64,000 nt of DNA from Bordetella parapertussis (GTDB taxonomy: Bacteria; Pseudomonadota; Gammaproteobacteria; Burkholderiales; SG8-41): positions 1-64,000 of the forward strand of contig CAMDRT010000021.1 of assembly GCA_945906815.1 (NCBI GenBank). The letters are read 5' to 3'. Below, one piece after another: positions 1 to 9,433 of the stretch (within the stretch, counting starts at the first letter, position 1; every line of letters starts with the position of its first letter). Below the pieces are notes generated by a model, which saw nothing but the letters and a program-made list of their open reading frames with translations, ran no database searches and was not told the DNA's origin. The translations under genes were made by a program, and so were the position numbers.

Positions 1-7
1 AACCATT

Positions 8-76
8 GACGCAGATTTCGCAGATTTTCACAGATTGTTTTGCAGTTAATCTGCGTTCATCTGCGAAATCTGTGTC
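8..76. repeat. Large imperfect inverted repeat, GCAGATT type
   Basis: Two 29-base arms (8-36 and 48-76) are imperfect reverse complements of each other around an 11-base centre. Both are built from CGCAGATTTCGCAGA-like units. The element lies beyond the 3' end of the phosphonate-importer operon. It resembles in style, but not in exact sequence, the GCAGAG inverted repeat at 27632-27720. No open reading frame or transposase is associated. Bases 77-261 contain no gene I can support. Confidence 0.7.
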
Positions 77-261
77 GAAGGTCTTGACGTTTTTGCGCCT
101 CCCCGGAATACGGCCATGAAAAACCATGGCCTCCTTCCGGGCTACGAACGCCAAAGATGTGTGCATAGATTAGCCCTGAAGGGGAAGGAGTTTCTCTGAT
201 CTATAGAAACTCCCGTTCTTAGACATCAGTTTGAATCGCACCCGTTGGTGGGAAGGTGCCG

Positions 262-1077
262 TTAGATGATCTTTTTGCGGATGTAAGTCACCACCACCTC
301 GGCGGCGATCACCACGCCGAGTATCGCCAGCAGCACCATCGACACGCGCGGCCACTGAAACAGGTTCAGCGCATTGTCGAGCGCCATACCGACGCCGCCC
401 GCGCCCACCAGACCCAGCACGATGGATTCGCGCACGTTGATGTCCCAGCGAAACAGCACCAGCGACCAGAATGCCGGCACCACCTGCGGCCAGTAACCGA
501 AGCTGATCACGCTGACGCCCGGCGCGCCCGCTGCGCGCAGCGCTTCGATCGGGCCGGGGCTGGTGTTTTCGAGCGCCTCGGAAAAAAGTCGTCCGACGAA
601 ACCGATGGAGTGAAACGCTATCGCCAGCGTGCCGGCGAGCGCGCCGGGCCCGAATACGGCGACGAAGAACAGTGCGAATACCAGCGTGTTGATCGAGCGC
701 GTGGAAATCAGCACCAGCCGCGCCGCCCAGTTGAGCCACGGCCACGGCGTGACGTTGCGTGCCGCAAGAAATCCGAACGGCAGCGCCATCACGACGCCGA
801 GCACGGTGCCGACGGTGGCGATGTGCAGCGAATCGAGTAGCGCTGCGTGTATCTCCTGCGGATAGGACGCCACATCCGGCGGCCACATGCGCTGCAATAA
901 ATCGGCGATCTGTTCCGGCGCATCGAAAATGAAATCGGGGATGACTTCCACCGTGCGTAGCGACAGCACCACCGCAGCAACGATGGCGAGGTAAACCCCG
1001 AAGCGCGCAAGACGCTCAGCCACGGAGTAGCGCTGCCATTCGCGATCGATTGCCGTGGTGGCGCCAGGGTAACTCAC
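262..1077 (-). CDS. phnE: Phosphonate/phosphite ABC transporter permease, second copy (PhnE)
   Basis: Inner-membrane permease of a PhnCDE-type importer, 271 aa, with about six hydrophobic segments. The ABC-permease EAA-type loop region (EALRAAGAPGVSVISFG) lies in the second half and would contact the ATPase PhnC. A GTG start at 1077 overlaps the TGA stop of the upstream permease in a 4-base GTGA. That start makes the protein almost the same length as its sister and argues against the longer reading from 1158. Two different permeases suggest a heterodimeric channel. The substrate (phosphonate, phosphite or a related compound) cannot be read from the sequence, and no C-P lyase gene is present here. 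It is the last gene of the operon in this window. Confidence 0.88.
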   Translation of the reverse strand: MSYPGATTAIDREWQRYSVAERLARFGVYLAIVAAVVLSLRTVEVIPDFIFDAPEQIADLLQRMWPPDVASYPQEIHAALLDSLHIATVGTVLGVVMALPFGFLAARNVTPWPWLNWAARLVLISTRSINTLVFALFFVAVFGPGALAGTLAIAFHSIGFVGRLFSEALENTSPGPIEALRAAGAPGVSVISFGYWPQVVPAFWSLVLFRWDINVRESIVLGLVGAGGVGMALDNALNLFQWPRVSMVLLAILGVVIAAEVVVTYIRKKII

Positions 1078-1877
1078 GCGCGAAACACCTTTTTCACCGC
1101 GTGGGTCAGCACTTCGCCGACGACAATCATGCCGATGATGGAGAGAATGATGGCGCACACGAAGTCGTAATCAAAACGCTGAAACGCCGCGAACAGGGTA
1201 CCGCCTATGCCGCCCGCGCCGACTATGCCGACCATGGTGGAATTGCGCAGATTGGAATCGAGTTCATACGACGCAAAGCCGATGAAGCGCGAAAACACCT
1301 GCGGTAACACGCCAAACGCGATCACACTCATGAACGGCGCGCCACTCGCACGCACCGCTTCAACCTGTTTCAGCGAAATTTCCTCGATCGCCTCGGTAAA
1401 CAGCTTGCCGAGAAAACCCAGCGATGCCACGGTCAGCGCCAGGATTCCCGCCAGCGCGCCAAAGCCCACGGCCTTCACAAACAAAATGGCGATGATCACC
1501 GGATGAAACGAGCGGCACACCACCATCAACAGGCGCGCCGGCCAGGTCACCCACAGCGGCATCAGGTTGCGCGCGGCGAGCAGGCTCACCGGCAGCGAGA
1601 TGATCAGCCCCAGCACCGAGGCGAGGATCGCGATTTCGAGGCTTTCCTTGAGGCCTTTGAGCAGCAGTTCCCAACGCTCAAAGTCCGGCGGAAAAAGTTT
1701 GGTAAGGAATGTATAACCATACGCCAACCCTGCGAGAAAACGCGCAGGCGTTAGTTGCAGATGCGAAAGCGCGTAGACGAAATAAATCGAGAACGCGATC
1801 CACGCCAGCCGCGACGGCCAGTTCGCGGGCCCGGTCGCCATGCGGGCAGCCTGTGCGCTGTCAGCCGTCGCTGCCAT
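1074..1877 (-). CDS. phnE: Phosphonate/phosphite ABC transporter permease, first copy (PhnE)
   Basis: Permease of the same importer, about 267 aa, with several membrane-spanning segments and the conserved loop [17 protein letters not shown]. It is clearly homologous to the adjacent permease, so the pair probably arose by duplication. The ATG at 1877 gives a 17-base overlap with the 3' end of phnC. A GTG at 1895 and an ATG at 1841 are alternatives, and none has a strong ribosome-binding site, as is common for coupled genes. Translation is probably coupled to phnC. Family assignment is firm; the substrate is inferred only from similarity to PhnE. Confidence 0.87.
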   Translation of the reverse strand: MAATADSAQAARMATGPANWPSRLAWIAFSIYFVYALSHLQLTPARFLAGLAYGYTFLTKLFPPDFERWELLLKGLKESLEIAILASVLGLIISLPVSLLAARNLMPLWVTWPARLLMVVCRSFHPVIIAILFVKAVGFGALAGILALTVASLGFLGKLFTEAIEEISLKQVEAVRASGAPFMSVIAFGVLPQVFSRFIGFASYELDSNLRNSTMVGIVGAGGIGGTLFAAFQRFDYDFVCAIILSIIGMIVVGEVLTHAVKKVFRA

Positions 1878-2646
1878 CGAGCCAGCTTTCACCACCGTAG
1901 ATTTGTTTCAAAAATGCATCACTCAAGGCATCGGGCACGCCGTCGAACACCACCGCGCCACCGCTCAAGCCCACGATGCGCGTGGCAAAGCGCCGCGCCA
2001 GGGCGACGTTGTGTATGTTGACGATGGCGGGAATGCCGCGCTGATTCGCCAGATCGCGCATCAAGGTCATGATTTCCACCGAGGTCTTGGGATCCAGCGA
2101 CGAGGTGGGTTCGTCAGCCAGCAACAGCTTGGGACTTTGCATCAGCGCGCGCGCGATGCCCACGCGCTGGCGCTGCCCGCCCGAGAGCGCATCCGCGCGC
2201 GCGTGCAGGTGCGCGGTCAGCCCGACTGTCTCCAGCAGCGCGTAGGCCTCGTTAAGATCCGCTGGCGGAAAGCGCCGCAGCCATGCCTTGAAGGGCGCCA
2301 CATAGCCGAGTCTGCCGCACAGCACGTTTTCCATCACGCTGAGCCGCTCGACCAGGTTGTATTCCTGAAACACCATGCCGATCTGCCGCCGCGCCGCGCG
2401 CAGCTCCGTGCGGTTGAGGGTCACCAGATTACGCCCCTCGAAAATAATTTCGCCGCTGGTGGGCTCAACTAGCCGGTTGATGCAGCGGATCAGCGTGGAT
2501 TTGCCGGTGCCCGAGGGGCCGATGATGGCGGTGATGCCGTTCGACTCGATGTCGAGCGTGATGCCGTTGAGCACGGGTTTGCCGCGCACATAGGCTTTGA
2601 CCAGACCGCGAATGGCGAGCGCGGCCTGGTGCGGGTTTTGCGTCAA
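1861..2646 (-). CDS. phnC: Phosphonate/phosphite ABC transporter ATP-binding protein PhnC
   Basis: ATPase of the importer, 261 aa, the usual PhnC length. Walker [10 protein letters not shown] is at residues 43-51, the Q-loop glutamine near 94, the ABC signature LSGGQ at 154-158 and Walker B LLLADE at 174-179. It energises uptake through the two PhnE permeases. It lies 37 bases downstream of phnD and overlaps the first permease gene, so phnD-phnC-phnE-phnE is a single operon. All motifs needed for ATP hydrolysis are intact. The exact phosphorus substrate is unknown. Confidence 0.92.
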   Translation of the reverse strand: MTQNPHQAALAIRGLVKAYVRGKPVLNGITLDIESNGITAIIGPSGTGKSTLIRCINRLVEPTSGEIIFEGRNLVTLNRTELRAARRQIGMVFQEYNLVERLSVMENVLCGRLGYVAPFKAWLRRFPPADLNEAYALLETVGLTAHLHARADALSGGQRQRVGIARALMQSPKLLLADEPTSSLDPKTSVEIMTLMRDLANQRGIPAIVNIHNVALARRFATRIVGLSGGAVVFDGVPDALSDAFLKQIYGGESWLDGSDG

Positions 2647-2683
2647 TGCATTTTGCCGATGACTGCCGCCGCAACCGGCGTCA

Positions 2684-3757
2684 CTATTTTTTCTGCGCTT
2701 TGGCGGCAGCCGCTTCGACTTCCTTTTTCTTCAGGTTTTCAAACGCGGCACTGTTGAATTTTTCACCGCTGCCTTCGGCGACTTTGCGCACGAGCGCCCA
2801 GTCTTTTTGGTAGGTAATCGGGAAAAAACGGTCGGCACCGTCAAACGCTTTTTGCATTTCGGCGGGAAATCGATAGTCGTAAAAACATTTGACCAGGGTG
2901 TCGCGCAGCTTCGGCTCGAGATCATGCGCGTAGGCAAACGACGAGGTCGGGAACAACTCGCTGCGCCAGATGATGCGGAAATCATCCTCCTTGATTTGAC
3001 CGCGCGTGGCCATGCGCTTGAATACGTCGGACGCCACCGGCGCCGCATCATAGTCGCCGGTGGTGACCCCCATGATGGAGTTGTCATGCTTGCCGGAATA
3101 GAGCACCTTGTAATCCTGGTCGGGCACCAGACCCAGCGCGGGAAACAAGGCGCGCGGCGCGAGGTTGCCGGAGTTGGATGAAGGTTGCACGTGCGCCACT
3201 TTCTTGCCCTTGAGATCAGTGATTTTTTGATACGGGCTGTCTTTTTTGACGATCATGATCAGGTTGTAGCCCTGCAATTCTTTGGCGCCGCCTTTGACCG
3301 CAAACGGAATCGCACCGGCGAGATTCACTGCGTAGTTGGTCGGTCCGGTGGAAAATCCGCCCACATGCAGGCGGCCGGAACGCATTGCTTCGATCTCTGC
3401 CGCGTTCGACTGCACCTGATAGAACACCACCCGCTTGCCGGTGCATTTGCCGAGGTAATCGGTAAACGGCTTGAATATATTTTCGTAAACTGCCGGGTCT
3501 TCAACCGGCGTGTAGGTAAATACCAGTGTCGATGGATTCTTGAAGCGCTTGGGATCCTTGGGCTGATCCGCTACGAGGTCTTTATTCTCGTCACAATACA
3601 ACGCATCCAGATCGCCGCGATGGGCGCAATCGGCCTGCGCGTAGACCGCTGGTGCGGCAAACACGAACCCCAGCATGACAAGGAAATGCGCGATGACGTG
3701 CGCTGCCGTGCGGCGGATGTGGGACGGCGTGGAAAAAAGCGTTGTGGGTAGGGTCAT
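2684..3757 (-). CDS. phnD: Phosphonate/phosphite-binding periplasmic protein PhnD
   Basis: Solute-binding protein of the importer, 357 aa. A Sec signal peptide occupies about residues 1-40, ending in AYA before QAD. The mature part has the PhnD/SsuA/TauA-type fold, with [22 protein letters not shown] in the usual place for this family and [15 protein letters not shown] further on. The start at 3757 is preceded by a GAGG-type site. First gene of the operon, with a candidate sigma-70 promoter at 3824-3852. No Pho box is evident. Binding of phosphonate, phosphite or another oxyanion is inferred from the family. Confidence 0.88.
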   Translation of the reverse strand: MTLPTTLFSTPSHIRRTAAHVIAHFLVMLGFVFAAPAVYAQADCAHRGDLDALYCDENKDLVADQPKDPKRFKNPSTLVFTYTPVEDPAVYENIFKPFTDYLGKCTGKRVVFYQVQSNAAEIEAMRSGRLHVGGFSTGPTNYAVNLAGAIPFAVKGGAKELQGYNLIMIVKKDSPYQKITDLKGKKVAHVQPSSNSGNLAPRALFPALGLVPDQDYKVLYSGKHDNSIMGVTTGDYDAAPVASDVFKRMATRGQIKEDDFRIIWRSELFPTSSFAYAHDLEPKLRDTLVKCFYDYRFPAEMQKAFDGADRFFPITYQKDWALVRKVAEGSGEKFNSAAFENLKKKEVEAAAAKAQKK

Positions 3758-3823
3758 GAGATAAAGCCTCGCGAAAAGCGTACACCAATTAAAACCATTG
3801 CCTCTATAAGGATCGCGGCAAGC

Positions 3824-3852
3824 ACTCTACTGAGTACAACTTGGGGGGTCAA
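3824..3852 (-). promoter_or_regulatory. Candidate sigma-70 promoter for phnD
   Basis: On the minus strand TTGACC (3847-3852) and TAGAGT (3824-3829) are separated by 17 bases, about 65 bases upstream of the phnD start. The boxes match the consensus in five of six and four of six positions. The region is AT-rich, so a chance match is possible. Confidence 0.4.
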
Positions 3853-4128
3853 GAACAACAAATATACCTTTGTGGGCAAGCCACACATGAGTTAGCGTGC
3901 GCACACTTTAATGCATAGAAAAACCAATAATATTTTTTATGTATATGTTTTAATTCAATATTTTTACATTACACCCTACTGCATTCGAGGTGAAAAATAT
4001 GTACCTTGCCCGGTCACGGTAGATTCGGTATCTTTAGCCCCCTGCTGACCGCTGGTCACGCACCCGCCACGAGATAGCGTCTGGCGGCCTTCCTCGGAAA
4101 GCCGCCTGACAATTGAACGTAGCGGCAG
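3853..4128. other. AT-rich intergenic region with a GC-rich hairpin
   Basis: About 275 bases between the phnD promoter and the histone-like gene contain no credible gene. Roughly 3900-3980 is markedly AT-rich compared with the rest of the window. At 4083-4106 there is an almost perfect hairpin (GGCGGCCTTCC paired with GGAAAGCCGCC). It could mark the end of the transcript arriving from the right, but it lacks a U-tract on either strand. Confidence 0.5.
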
Positions 4129-4488
4129 CTACGGCTTACTGGCCATGGGAAATGGCCAAGCGCCGGGCACGGCGACTGGTGTGGGCGCTGCGGGCGTTAT
4201 AACTGTGGTAGCGGATATCGCTGCTGGTTGTTGCGCCGGGCGGCCTTGGGAAGCGGGTTTAGCTGTTTTTTTCTTTGCTGCTTTTCTTTTAGCCGGCTTT
4301 TTAGCCGGCTTTTTTTTGCCTGCGGTTTTGCTTGTCGGTGTTTTTACGCTCTTCTTTGGCGACGACTTGCGGGCCGTTGATTTGCGCGCGGCCTTCGCCG
4401 GCGGCTTTTGCTTGCGCGCTGCGGTTTTGGCGGGCGTTTTTTTGCCCGCGGTTTTTTTCTTGCCCGCCTTTTTCGCTGCTTTTGCCAT
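4129..4488 (-). CDS. Lysine/alanine-rich histone H1-like protein
   Basis: A 119-aa basic protein made almost entirely of Lys, Ala, Pro, Ser and Thr for residues 1-75, with recurring KKTA/KKPAK units. A shorter non-basic Pro/Ala-rich tail ends in PFPMASKP. It resembles bacterial histone H1-like/AlgP-type DNA-compacting proteins. The ATG at 4488 has a strong GGAGGATCGC site, so the longer reading from 4533 is rejected. Low-complexity composition makes distant homology unreliable. DNA binding is inferred from charge. Direct repeats in the DNA, such as TTTTTAGCCGGC, mirror the amino-acid repeats and could make the gene prone to length variation. Confidence 0.75.
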   Translation of the reverse strand: MAKAAKKAGKKKTAGKKTPAKTAARKQKPPAKAARKSTARKSSPKKSVKTPTSKTAGKKKPAKKPAKRKAAKKKTAKPASQGRPAQQPAAISATTVITPAAPTPVAVPGAWPFPMASKP

Positions 4489-4542
4489 GCGATCCTCCGT
4501 CGTCTGCGTTGTGGTTTGCTGGCGCCACTGCACCCGTGAGCG

Positions 4543-4935
4543 CTAGTGCAAGGGGGCGCCGCTCTGGCTGGCGAGGTTGCGGTAGAGCATATCGGCATCC
4601 AGATGCACGCCACCTTCCCAGATCACGTCTTGCGATAGGGGATCAACCACCACTTTGAAAAAGGCGTTTTCATCCACCTGTGCGCCGTACGCCGTGGTCG
4701 CCATCAAGTCGCCCAGGTAGACGCGGCCTTCGACGCCATCATCAAATTTGAGCCACAGCATGTAGTCGCGTTCCGCGCGTAGCTCGGTCACGGTACGCTG
4801 CCCCGCCCGGCGACTGCGGCTACGATAGCGCCAGTTCTTCAGGCTATAGGCCACGATGTGCAGTGCCGTATTGCGCCACAGGGATGGCGTGCGGCCACAA
4901 CACCCGCACCCCAGCAGCGACGCCCCGCCGCACAA
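4543..4935 (-). CDS. DUF2442-domain protein
   Basis: A reading frame of up to 130 aa. The last 80 residues (ELRAERDYMLWLKFDDGVEG ... LDADMLYRNL) look like the DUF2442 family of small proteins of unknown function. The TTG start at 4935 would add a Cys/Arg-rich N-terminus not typical of the family, so translation may really begin at GTG 4854 or GTG 4791. No start has a convincing ribosome-binding site. DUF2442 proteins are often found beside toxin-antitoxin-like DUF4160 genes, but no such partner is present here. It sits between nrdB and the histone-like gene on the same strand. Confidence 0.6.
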   Translation of the reverse strand: MCGGASLLGCGCCGRTPSLWRNTALHIVAYSLKNWRYRSRSRRAGQRTVTELRAERDYMLWLKFDDGVEGRVYLGDLMATTAYGAQVDENAFFKVVVDPLSQDVIWEGGVHLDADMLYRNLASQSGAPLH

Positions 4936-4977
4936 GATGCGGCGCGTGTCGCCACCGGTAGTCTAACGTAGGGAAAT

Positions 4978-6156
4978 TTAATCCCAGCTGAGTGCTCCAC
5001 CCGTTTGATATTCCGTGACGCGGGTTTCGAAAAAGTTTTTCTCCTTTTTCAGATCGATCATCTCCGCCATCCACGGAAACGGGTTGGTGGCGCCCTCGAA
5101 CATCGGGTCTAGACCGATTTGCTGCGCGCGGCGGTTGGCGATGAAGCGCAGATACTCCTTGAACATCGCGGCATTCAGACCGAGCACGCCGCGCGGCATG
5201 GTGTCTTCGGCATAGCGGTATTCCAGTTCCACGCCCTGTTTGAACAGTTCGCGGATCTCGTCGCGGAATTCGGTGGTCCACAGATGCGGATTTTCCAATT
5301 TGATGGTGTTGATGACGTCGATGCCGAAATTACAGTGCATCGATTCATCGCGCAGGATGTACTGGTACTGCTCGGCCGCACCGGTCATCTTGTTCTGACG
5401 GCCGAGCGCCAGAATCTGCGTAAAACCGACGTAGAAGAATAGCCCCTCCATCAGGCACGCGAACACGATCAGACTCTTGAGCAGCGCCTGATCCGCTTGC
5501 GGGGTACCCGTTTTGAACAAGGGATTGGTTAGCGTATCGATGAACGGGATCAGGAATTCATCCTTGGCGCGGATCGACGCAATCTCGTGATAGGCATTGA
5601 ATACCTCGCCCTCGTTCAGCCCCAAGCTCTCGACGATGTACTGATAAGCGTGCGTGTGTATCGCCTCTTCAAAAGCCTGCCGCAGCAGATACTGACGGCA
5701 TTCCGGCGCCGTGATATGGCGATAGGTGCCGAGCACGATATTGTTCGCGGCCAACGAATCCGCAGTGACAAAAAACCCCAGATTACGCATCACCAGACGG
5801 CGCTCGTCATCGGTCAGTCCATTGGGGTTTTTCCACAGCTCGATATCACGGCTCATCTGGATTTCCTGCGGCATCCAGTGATTGGCGCACGCCGAAAGAT
5901 ATTTGTCCCATGCCCATTTGTATTTGAAGGGCACCAATTGGTTAACGTCGGTCTGGCCGTTGATGATGCGCTTGTCCGCGATATTGACGCGGCGCAGCTG
6001 CGCCGCCTCTGTGAGCTTGGCCGCCGCAAGGGGTTGCATAGGTTGCATAGGCTGCAGCGTTTGGGTTTGCGGCTGCGCACGCACGCCATCCGGCACCGCC
6101 GGTTGCAGGCCCAGCACCGGGCTTTGCGTAATGGCGTCATCAAATTGCAACATCAT
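4978..6156 (-). CDS. nrdB: Class Ia ribonucleoside-diphosphate reductase, beta subunit
   Basis: Radical-generating subunit of ribonucleotide reductase, 392 aa. The dinuclear metal ligands align as D133, E164, H167, E237, E271 and H274. The radical tyrosine is Y171, four residues after H167 as in Escherichia coli NrdB, so it is not the Phe-substituted class Ic type. The C-terminal tail GALSWD would dock to NrdA. A Gln/Pro-rich N-terminal stretch (about residues 28-46) contains the repeated unit LQPMQPMQP, encoded by a short tandem DNA repeat, and probably forms a flexible arm. An AAGGAG site precedes the ATG. It lies 127 bases downstream of nrdA and is probably co-transcribed. Confidence 0.97.
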   Translation of the reverse strand: MMLQFDDAITQSPVLGLQPAVPDGVRAQPQTQTLQPMQPMQPLAAAKLTEAAQLRRVNIADKRIINGQTDVNQLVPFKYKWAWDKYLSACANHWMPQEIQMSRDIELWKNPNGLTDDERRLVMRNLGFFVTADSLAANNIVLGTYRHITAPECRQYLLRQAFEEAIHTHAYQYIVESLGLNEGEVFNAYHEIASIRAKDEFLIPFIDTLTNPLFKTGTPQADQALLKSLIVFACLMEGLFFYVGFTQILALGRQNKMTGAAEQYQYILRDESMHCNFGIDVINTIKLENPHLWTTEFRDEIRELFKQGVELEYRYAEDTMPRGVLGLNAAMFKEYLRFIANRRAQQIGLDPMFEGATNPFPWMAEMIDLKKEKNFFETRVTEYQTGGALSWD

Positions 6157-6283
6157 GAGTCTCCTTTATTCGTATTATGGGTGGATACCAAGTGCATCAA
6201 TAGCGCGCGGCAACTGTATGCGGTGCAGGTGTCGCCGCTGGTTCATACGGCACGCGCTGCTACCACAGTGCCCGACGTTCCCG

Positions 6284-9178
6284 CTATTGGCATGCTTCGC
6301 ATTCCGGATCGTCTATGGCGCAAAACTTCGCATCCGTCGCCGGCGTCTCCGCCACCCCGCCATCGGCGCTCACCGCGTTTAACTGCCCTGCACGCCCGGT
6401 GGATTTCTCCGCCGAGGTGGCGCCCAGCGTGCGCAGGTAGTAGGTGGTTTTCAAGCCGCGCAGCCACGCCAGCTTATAGGTTTCATCGAGCTTCTTGCCC
6501 GAAGCGCCCGCCATGTAGATATTCAGCGATTGCGACTGATCCACCCATTTTTGACGCCGCGCCGCGCACTCGACCAGCCACTGGGGTTCGATTTCAAACG
6601 CCGTGGCGTAAAGACCGCGCACATCGGGCGGTATACGGTCGATCTTCGCCAGCGAGCCGTCGAAATATTTGAGATCGGCGATCATCACCTCATCCCACAG
6701 GTTGAGCTTCTTCAGATCGCGCACCAGAAACTCGTTCACCACCGTGAACTCACCCGACAGATTCGATTTCACGTAGAGATTCTGATACGTCGGTTCTATG
6801 CACTGCGACAAGCCGGTGATGTTGGCGATAGTGGCGGTGGGCGCGATGGCAACACAATTGGAGTTACGCATGCCCACCTGCTGGATGCGCTTACGCAAAT
6901 GCTCCCAGTCTAGCGTGGCCGAGGTGTCGCATTCCACATAGCCGCCGCGTTCAGCGGCGAGCAGTTTCAAGGTGTCCTGCGGCAGTATGCCGCGCTCCCA
7001 CAACGAGCCTTTGAAGGTGGAGTACGCGCCGCGCTCCTCGGCCAGATCGGTAGATGCCTGATAGGCGGTGTAGCACACCTGCTCCATCGAGCGGTCCGAA
7101 AATGCCACCGCCGCCTGCGACCCATACGGAATGCGCAGCAGGTGCAAGCAGTCCTGGAAGCCCATGATGCCGAGCCCCACCGGACGGTGCTTGAAGTTGG
7201 AGTTGCGCGCCTTATTGACCGAGTAAAAATTCAGATCGATCACGTTATCCAGCATGCGCATGGCGATCCCCACCGTGCGCTTTAACTTCTCCATGTCGAG
7301 CCGGCCGCTGGCCAGATCCAGATGCGCGGGCATATTCACCGAACCCAGATTGCACACGGCAATTTCATCGGGGCCGGTGTTGAGCGTGATTTCGGTACAC
7401 AGGTTGGAACTGTGAATGACGCCGACGTGTTGTTGCGGCGAGCGCAGGTTGCACGGATCCTTGAAGGTGATCCACGGATGCCCGGTCTCGAACAGCATGG
7501 TGAGCATTTTGCGCCACAGTTGCGCTGCGGGAATTTTCTTGTAGAGTTTCATTTCGCCGCGCGCGCAACGGGCCTCATACCCGACATAGGCCTGCTCAAA
7601 GGCCTTGCCGAATTTCTCATGCAAATCCGTCACATCCGACGGTGAAAACAAGGTCCACTCGCCGCCTTCGATCACCCGCTTCATGAAGAGGTCGGGAATC
7701 CAGTTCGAGGTATTCATGTCATGCGTACGGCGGCGGTCGTCACCGGTGTTTTTGCGCAATTCCAGAAATTCTTCGATGTCGAGGTGCCAGGTCTCAAGAT
7801 ACGAACACACCGCACCCTTGCGTTTGCCGCCCTGATTGACGGCAACGGCGGTGTCGTTCACCACCTTCAGGAACGGCACCACGCCCTGCGATTTGCCGTT
7901 GGTGCCTTTGATATACGCGCCCAGCGCGCGCACCGGTGTCCAATCGTTGCCGATGCCGCCGGCGTACTTTTGCAGCATGGCGTTTTCTTTGATCGCCTCG
8001 TAGATGCCGTCGAGGTCGTCAGCCACTGTGGTGAGATAGCAGCTCGCCAGTTGCGAGCGTCGCGTGCCGGAATTGAACAGCGTCGGCGTGGAACTCATGA
8101 AATCAAACGACGACAGCACGTTATAAAACTCGATGGCGCGTGCCTCGCGCCGGCCTTCGGGCTCGTTCAACGCGAGGCCCATCGCCACGCGCATGTAGAA
8201 AATTTGCGGCAGTTCGATACGCTGACCCTGAATGTGCAGGAAATAACGATCGTACAAAATCTGCAACCCGAGGTAGGTGAATTTCAGGTCGCGGCTGGCG
8301 TCCAGCGCCGCGCCCAGCGCCGTCAGGTCATAGGCGCCCAGACGCTCATCCAGCAGTTCCGCCGCGATGCCTTTTTTGATGAACGCTGGCAGATAATCTG
8401 CATACAGCGTTTTCATGTCGGACTGCGTGGCCTCCACACCCAGCGTTTCCATGCGCAGCGTGTGCAGCAACAAGCGTGCGCTGACATAGGTGTAGCTCGG
8501 ATCCTGCTCGATCAAAGCGCGCGCCGCCAGTATCAGCGAGCGGCGCACTTCTTCCATCGGCACGCCCTCGTACAGATCGCGCTGCATGCCTTCCATGACA
8601 GCGGACGCACTGACTTCATGGCCGAGGCCTTCGCACGCGCTGGTGACCAACGCGCCGATGCGCGCGACATCGAGCGGGCGTGAAACGCCGTTCTCGGTCA
8701 CGTTAATGCCCGGCTTACCATCGGCACCGGGCATAGCGGCGGTCGCGGCCTGCTGCGCCTCGCGCTGACGTGCGCGCTCCTTGGCGCGCTCTTCGCGATA
8801 CAGCACATACGAACGCGCCGTGTGATGCTCGCCCCCGCGCATCAGCGCGAGTTCGACTTGATCCTGGATGTCTTCGATATGCAGCGTGCCGCCCGACGGC
8901 TGACGGCGCATCAGTGCATTGACCACGTTTTCGGTAAGCTGCCCCACCTGTTCGCGCACGCGTGCCGAGGCCGCGCCGTGGCCGCCATTCACCGCTATGA
9001 ACGCCTTGGTCATCGCAATGGCGATCTTGGGCGGCTCAAAGCCGACCACTGAGCCATTGCGCCGGATCACCTTGTATTGCGCGTAGGCCGCCTCTCGTTC
9101 AGACGCGGCCTCCGTGACGGAGAAAGTCGAAACGGAAACAGGCTGTATGGTTTCGCTTGCCAGATTCACGGATAGCAT
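6284..9178 (-). CDS. nrdA: Class Ia ribonucleoside-diphosphate reductase, alpha subunit
   Basis: Catalytic subunit, 964 aa, longer than the E. coli protein (about 760 aa). The N-terminus carries an ATP-cone (about residues 35-130) and a second cone-like region (about 160-250), as in long Pseudomonas-type NrdA. Active-site cysteines lie in SQLASCYL, SNLCTEI and VCNLGSVN. The C-terminal tail CAIDDPECEACQ supplies the shuttle cysteines for thioredoxin or glutaredoxin. An AAGAGG site lies before the ATG at 9178. Two ATP-cones suggest layered dATP/ATP control. NrdR boxes upstream suggest repression when nucleotide pools are high. Confidence 0.97.
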   Translation of the reverse strand: MLSVNLASETIQPVSVSTFSVTEAASEREAAYAQYKVIRRNGSVVGFEPPKIAIAMTKAFIAVNGGHGAASARVREQVGQLTENVVNALMRRQPSGGTLHIEDIQDQVELALMRGGEHHTARSYVLYREERAKERARQREAQQAATAAMPGADGKPGINVTENGVSRPLDVARIGALVTSACEGLGHEVSASAVMEGMQRDLYEGVPMEEVRRSLILAARALIEQDPSYTYVSARLLLHTLRMETLGVEATQSDMKTLYADYLPAFIKKGIAAELLDERLGAYDLTALGAALDASRDLKFTYLGLQILYDRYFLHIQGQRIELPQIFYMRVAMGLALNEPEGRREARAIEFYNVLSSFDFMSSTPTLFNSGTRRSQLASCYLTTVADDLDGIYEAIKENAMLQKYAGGIGNDWTPVRALGAYIKGTNGKSQGVVPFLKVVNDTAVAVNQGGKRKGAVCSYLETWHLDIEEFLELRKNTGDDRRRTHDMNTSNWIPDLFMKRVIEGGEWTLFSPSDVTDLHEKFGKAFEQAYVGYEARCARGEMKLYKKIPAAQLWRKMLTMLFETGHPWITFKDPCNLRSPQQHVGVIHSSNLCTEITLNTGPDEIAVCNLGSVNMPAHLDLASGRLDMEKLKRTVGIAMRMLDNVIDLNFYSVNKARNSNFKHRPVGLGIMGFQDCLHLLRIPYGSQAAVAFSDRSMEQVCYTAYQASTDLAEERGAYSTFKGSLWERGILPQDTLKLLAAERGGYVECDTSATLDWEHLRKRIQQVGMRNSNCVAIAPTATIANITGLSQCIEPTYQNLYVKSNLSGEFTVVNEFLVRDLKKLNLWDEVMIADLKYFDGSLAKIDRIPPDVRGLYATAFEIEPQWLVECAARRQKWVDQSQSLNIYMAGASGKKLDETYKLAWLRGLKTTYYLRTLGATSAEKSTGRAGQLNAVSADGGVAETPATDAKFCAIDDPECEACQ

Positions 9179-9357
9179 TAGGACCTCTTGATAGTTATAG
9201 GTTTTTTTAGTAAAACGCGTTCGATTGCACGATCCTTCAGCTACTCACGCGCGCCCTCGAAACACACCGCCCTCCCGGATTGTCCCCACGTTGCGGCTAT
9301 CACGAGCTGTACTCGCTATGACCGCCCGCCCTTTGACCACTACTCCGATAGACATGA

Positions 9358-9404
9358 CCACTATATGTTGTGGTTCAAACAGGATCCACAACGAATTCTA
9401 GTGG
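9358..9404 (-). promoter_or_regulatory. Tandem NrdR boxes upstream of nrdA
   Basis: Two 16-base near-palindromes, at 9358-9373 (CCACTATATGTTGTGG) and 9389-9404 (CAACGAATTCTAGTGG), fit the NrdR-box pattern acaCwAtATaTwGtgt. Their starts are exactly 31 bases apart, about three helical turns, the usual arrangement for NrdR operators. They lie about 180 bases upstream of the nrdA start. NrdR itself is not encoded in this window. The first box is strong and the second is weaker. Confidence 0.75.
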
Positions 9405-9433
9405 CGAGGTTTTGAGAACGCAACTGGTTTTTA

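Noticed and set aside
4286..4318. Terminator-like sequence TTTAGCCGGC repeated and followed by a T-run
   Set aside because: It is coding sequence for KKPAKKPAK units of the histone-like protein and is a direct repeat in the correct frame.
4145..4546. Plus-strand frame opposite the histone-like gene, rich in Ala, Phe and Leu and looking like a membrane protein
   Set aside because: It is the mirror of a lysine-rich gene; the hydrophobic look follows from the complement of AAA/AAG codons. The minus-strand gene has a strong ribosome-binding site.
5587..6672. Plus-strand reading frame of 361 codons across nrdB and the start of nrdA
   Set aside because: Antisense to two strongly supported genes and without a recognisable domain.
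7721..8683. Long plus-strand reading frame of 320 codons
   Set aside because: It lies fully inside nrdA on the opposite strand, and its protein is His/Arg/Gln-rich low-complexity typical of an antisense shadow in GC-rich DNA.
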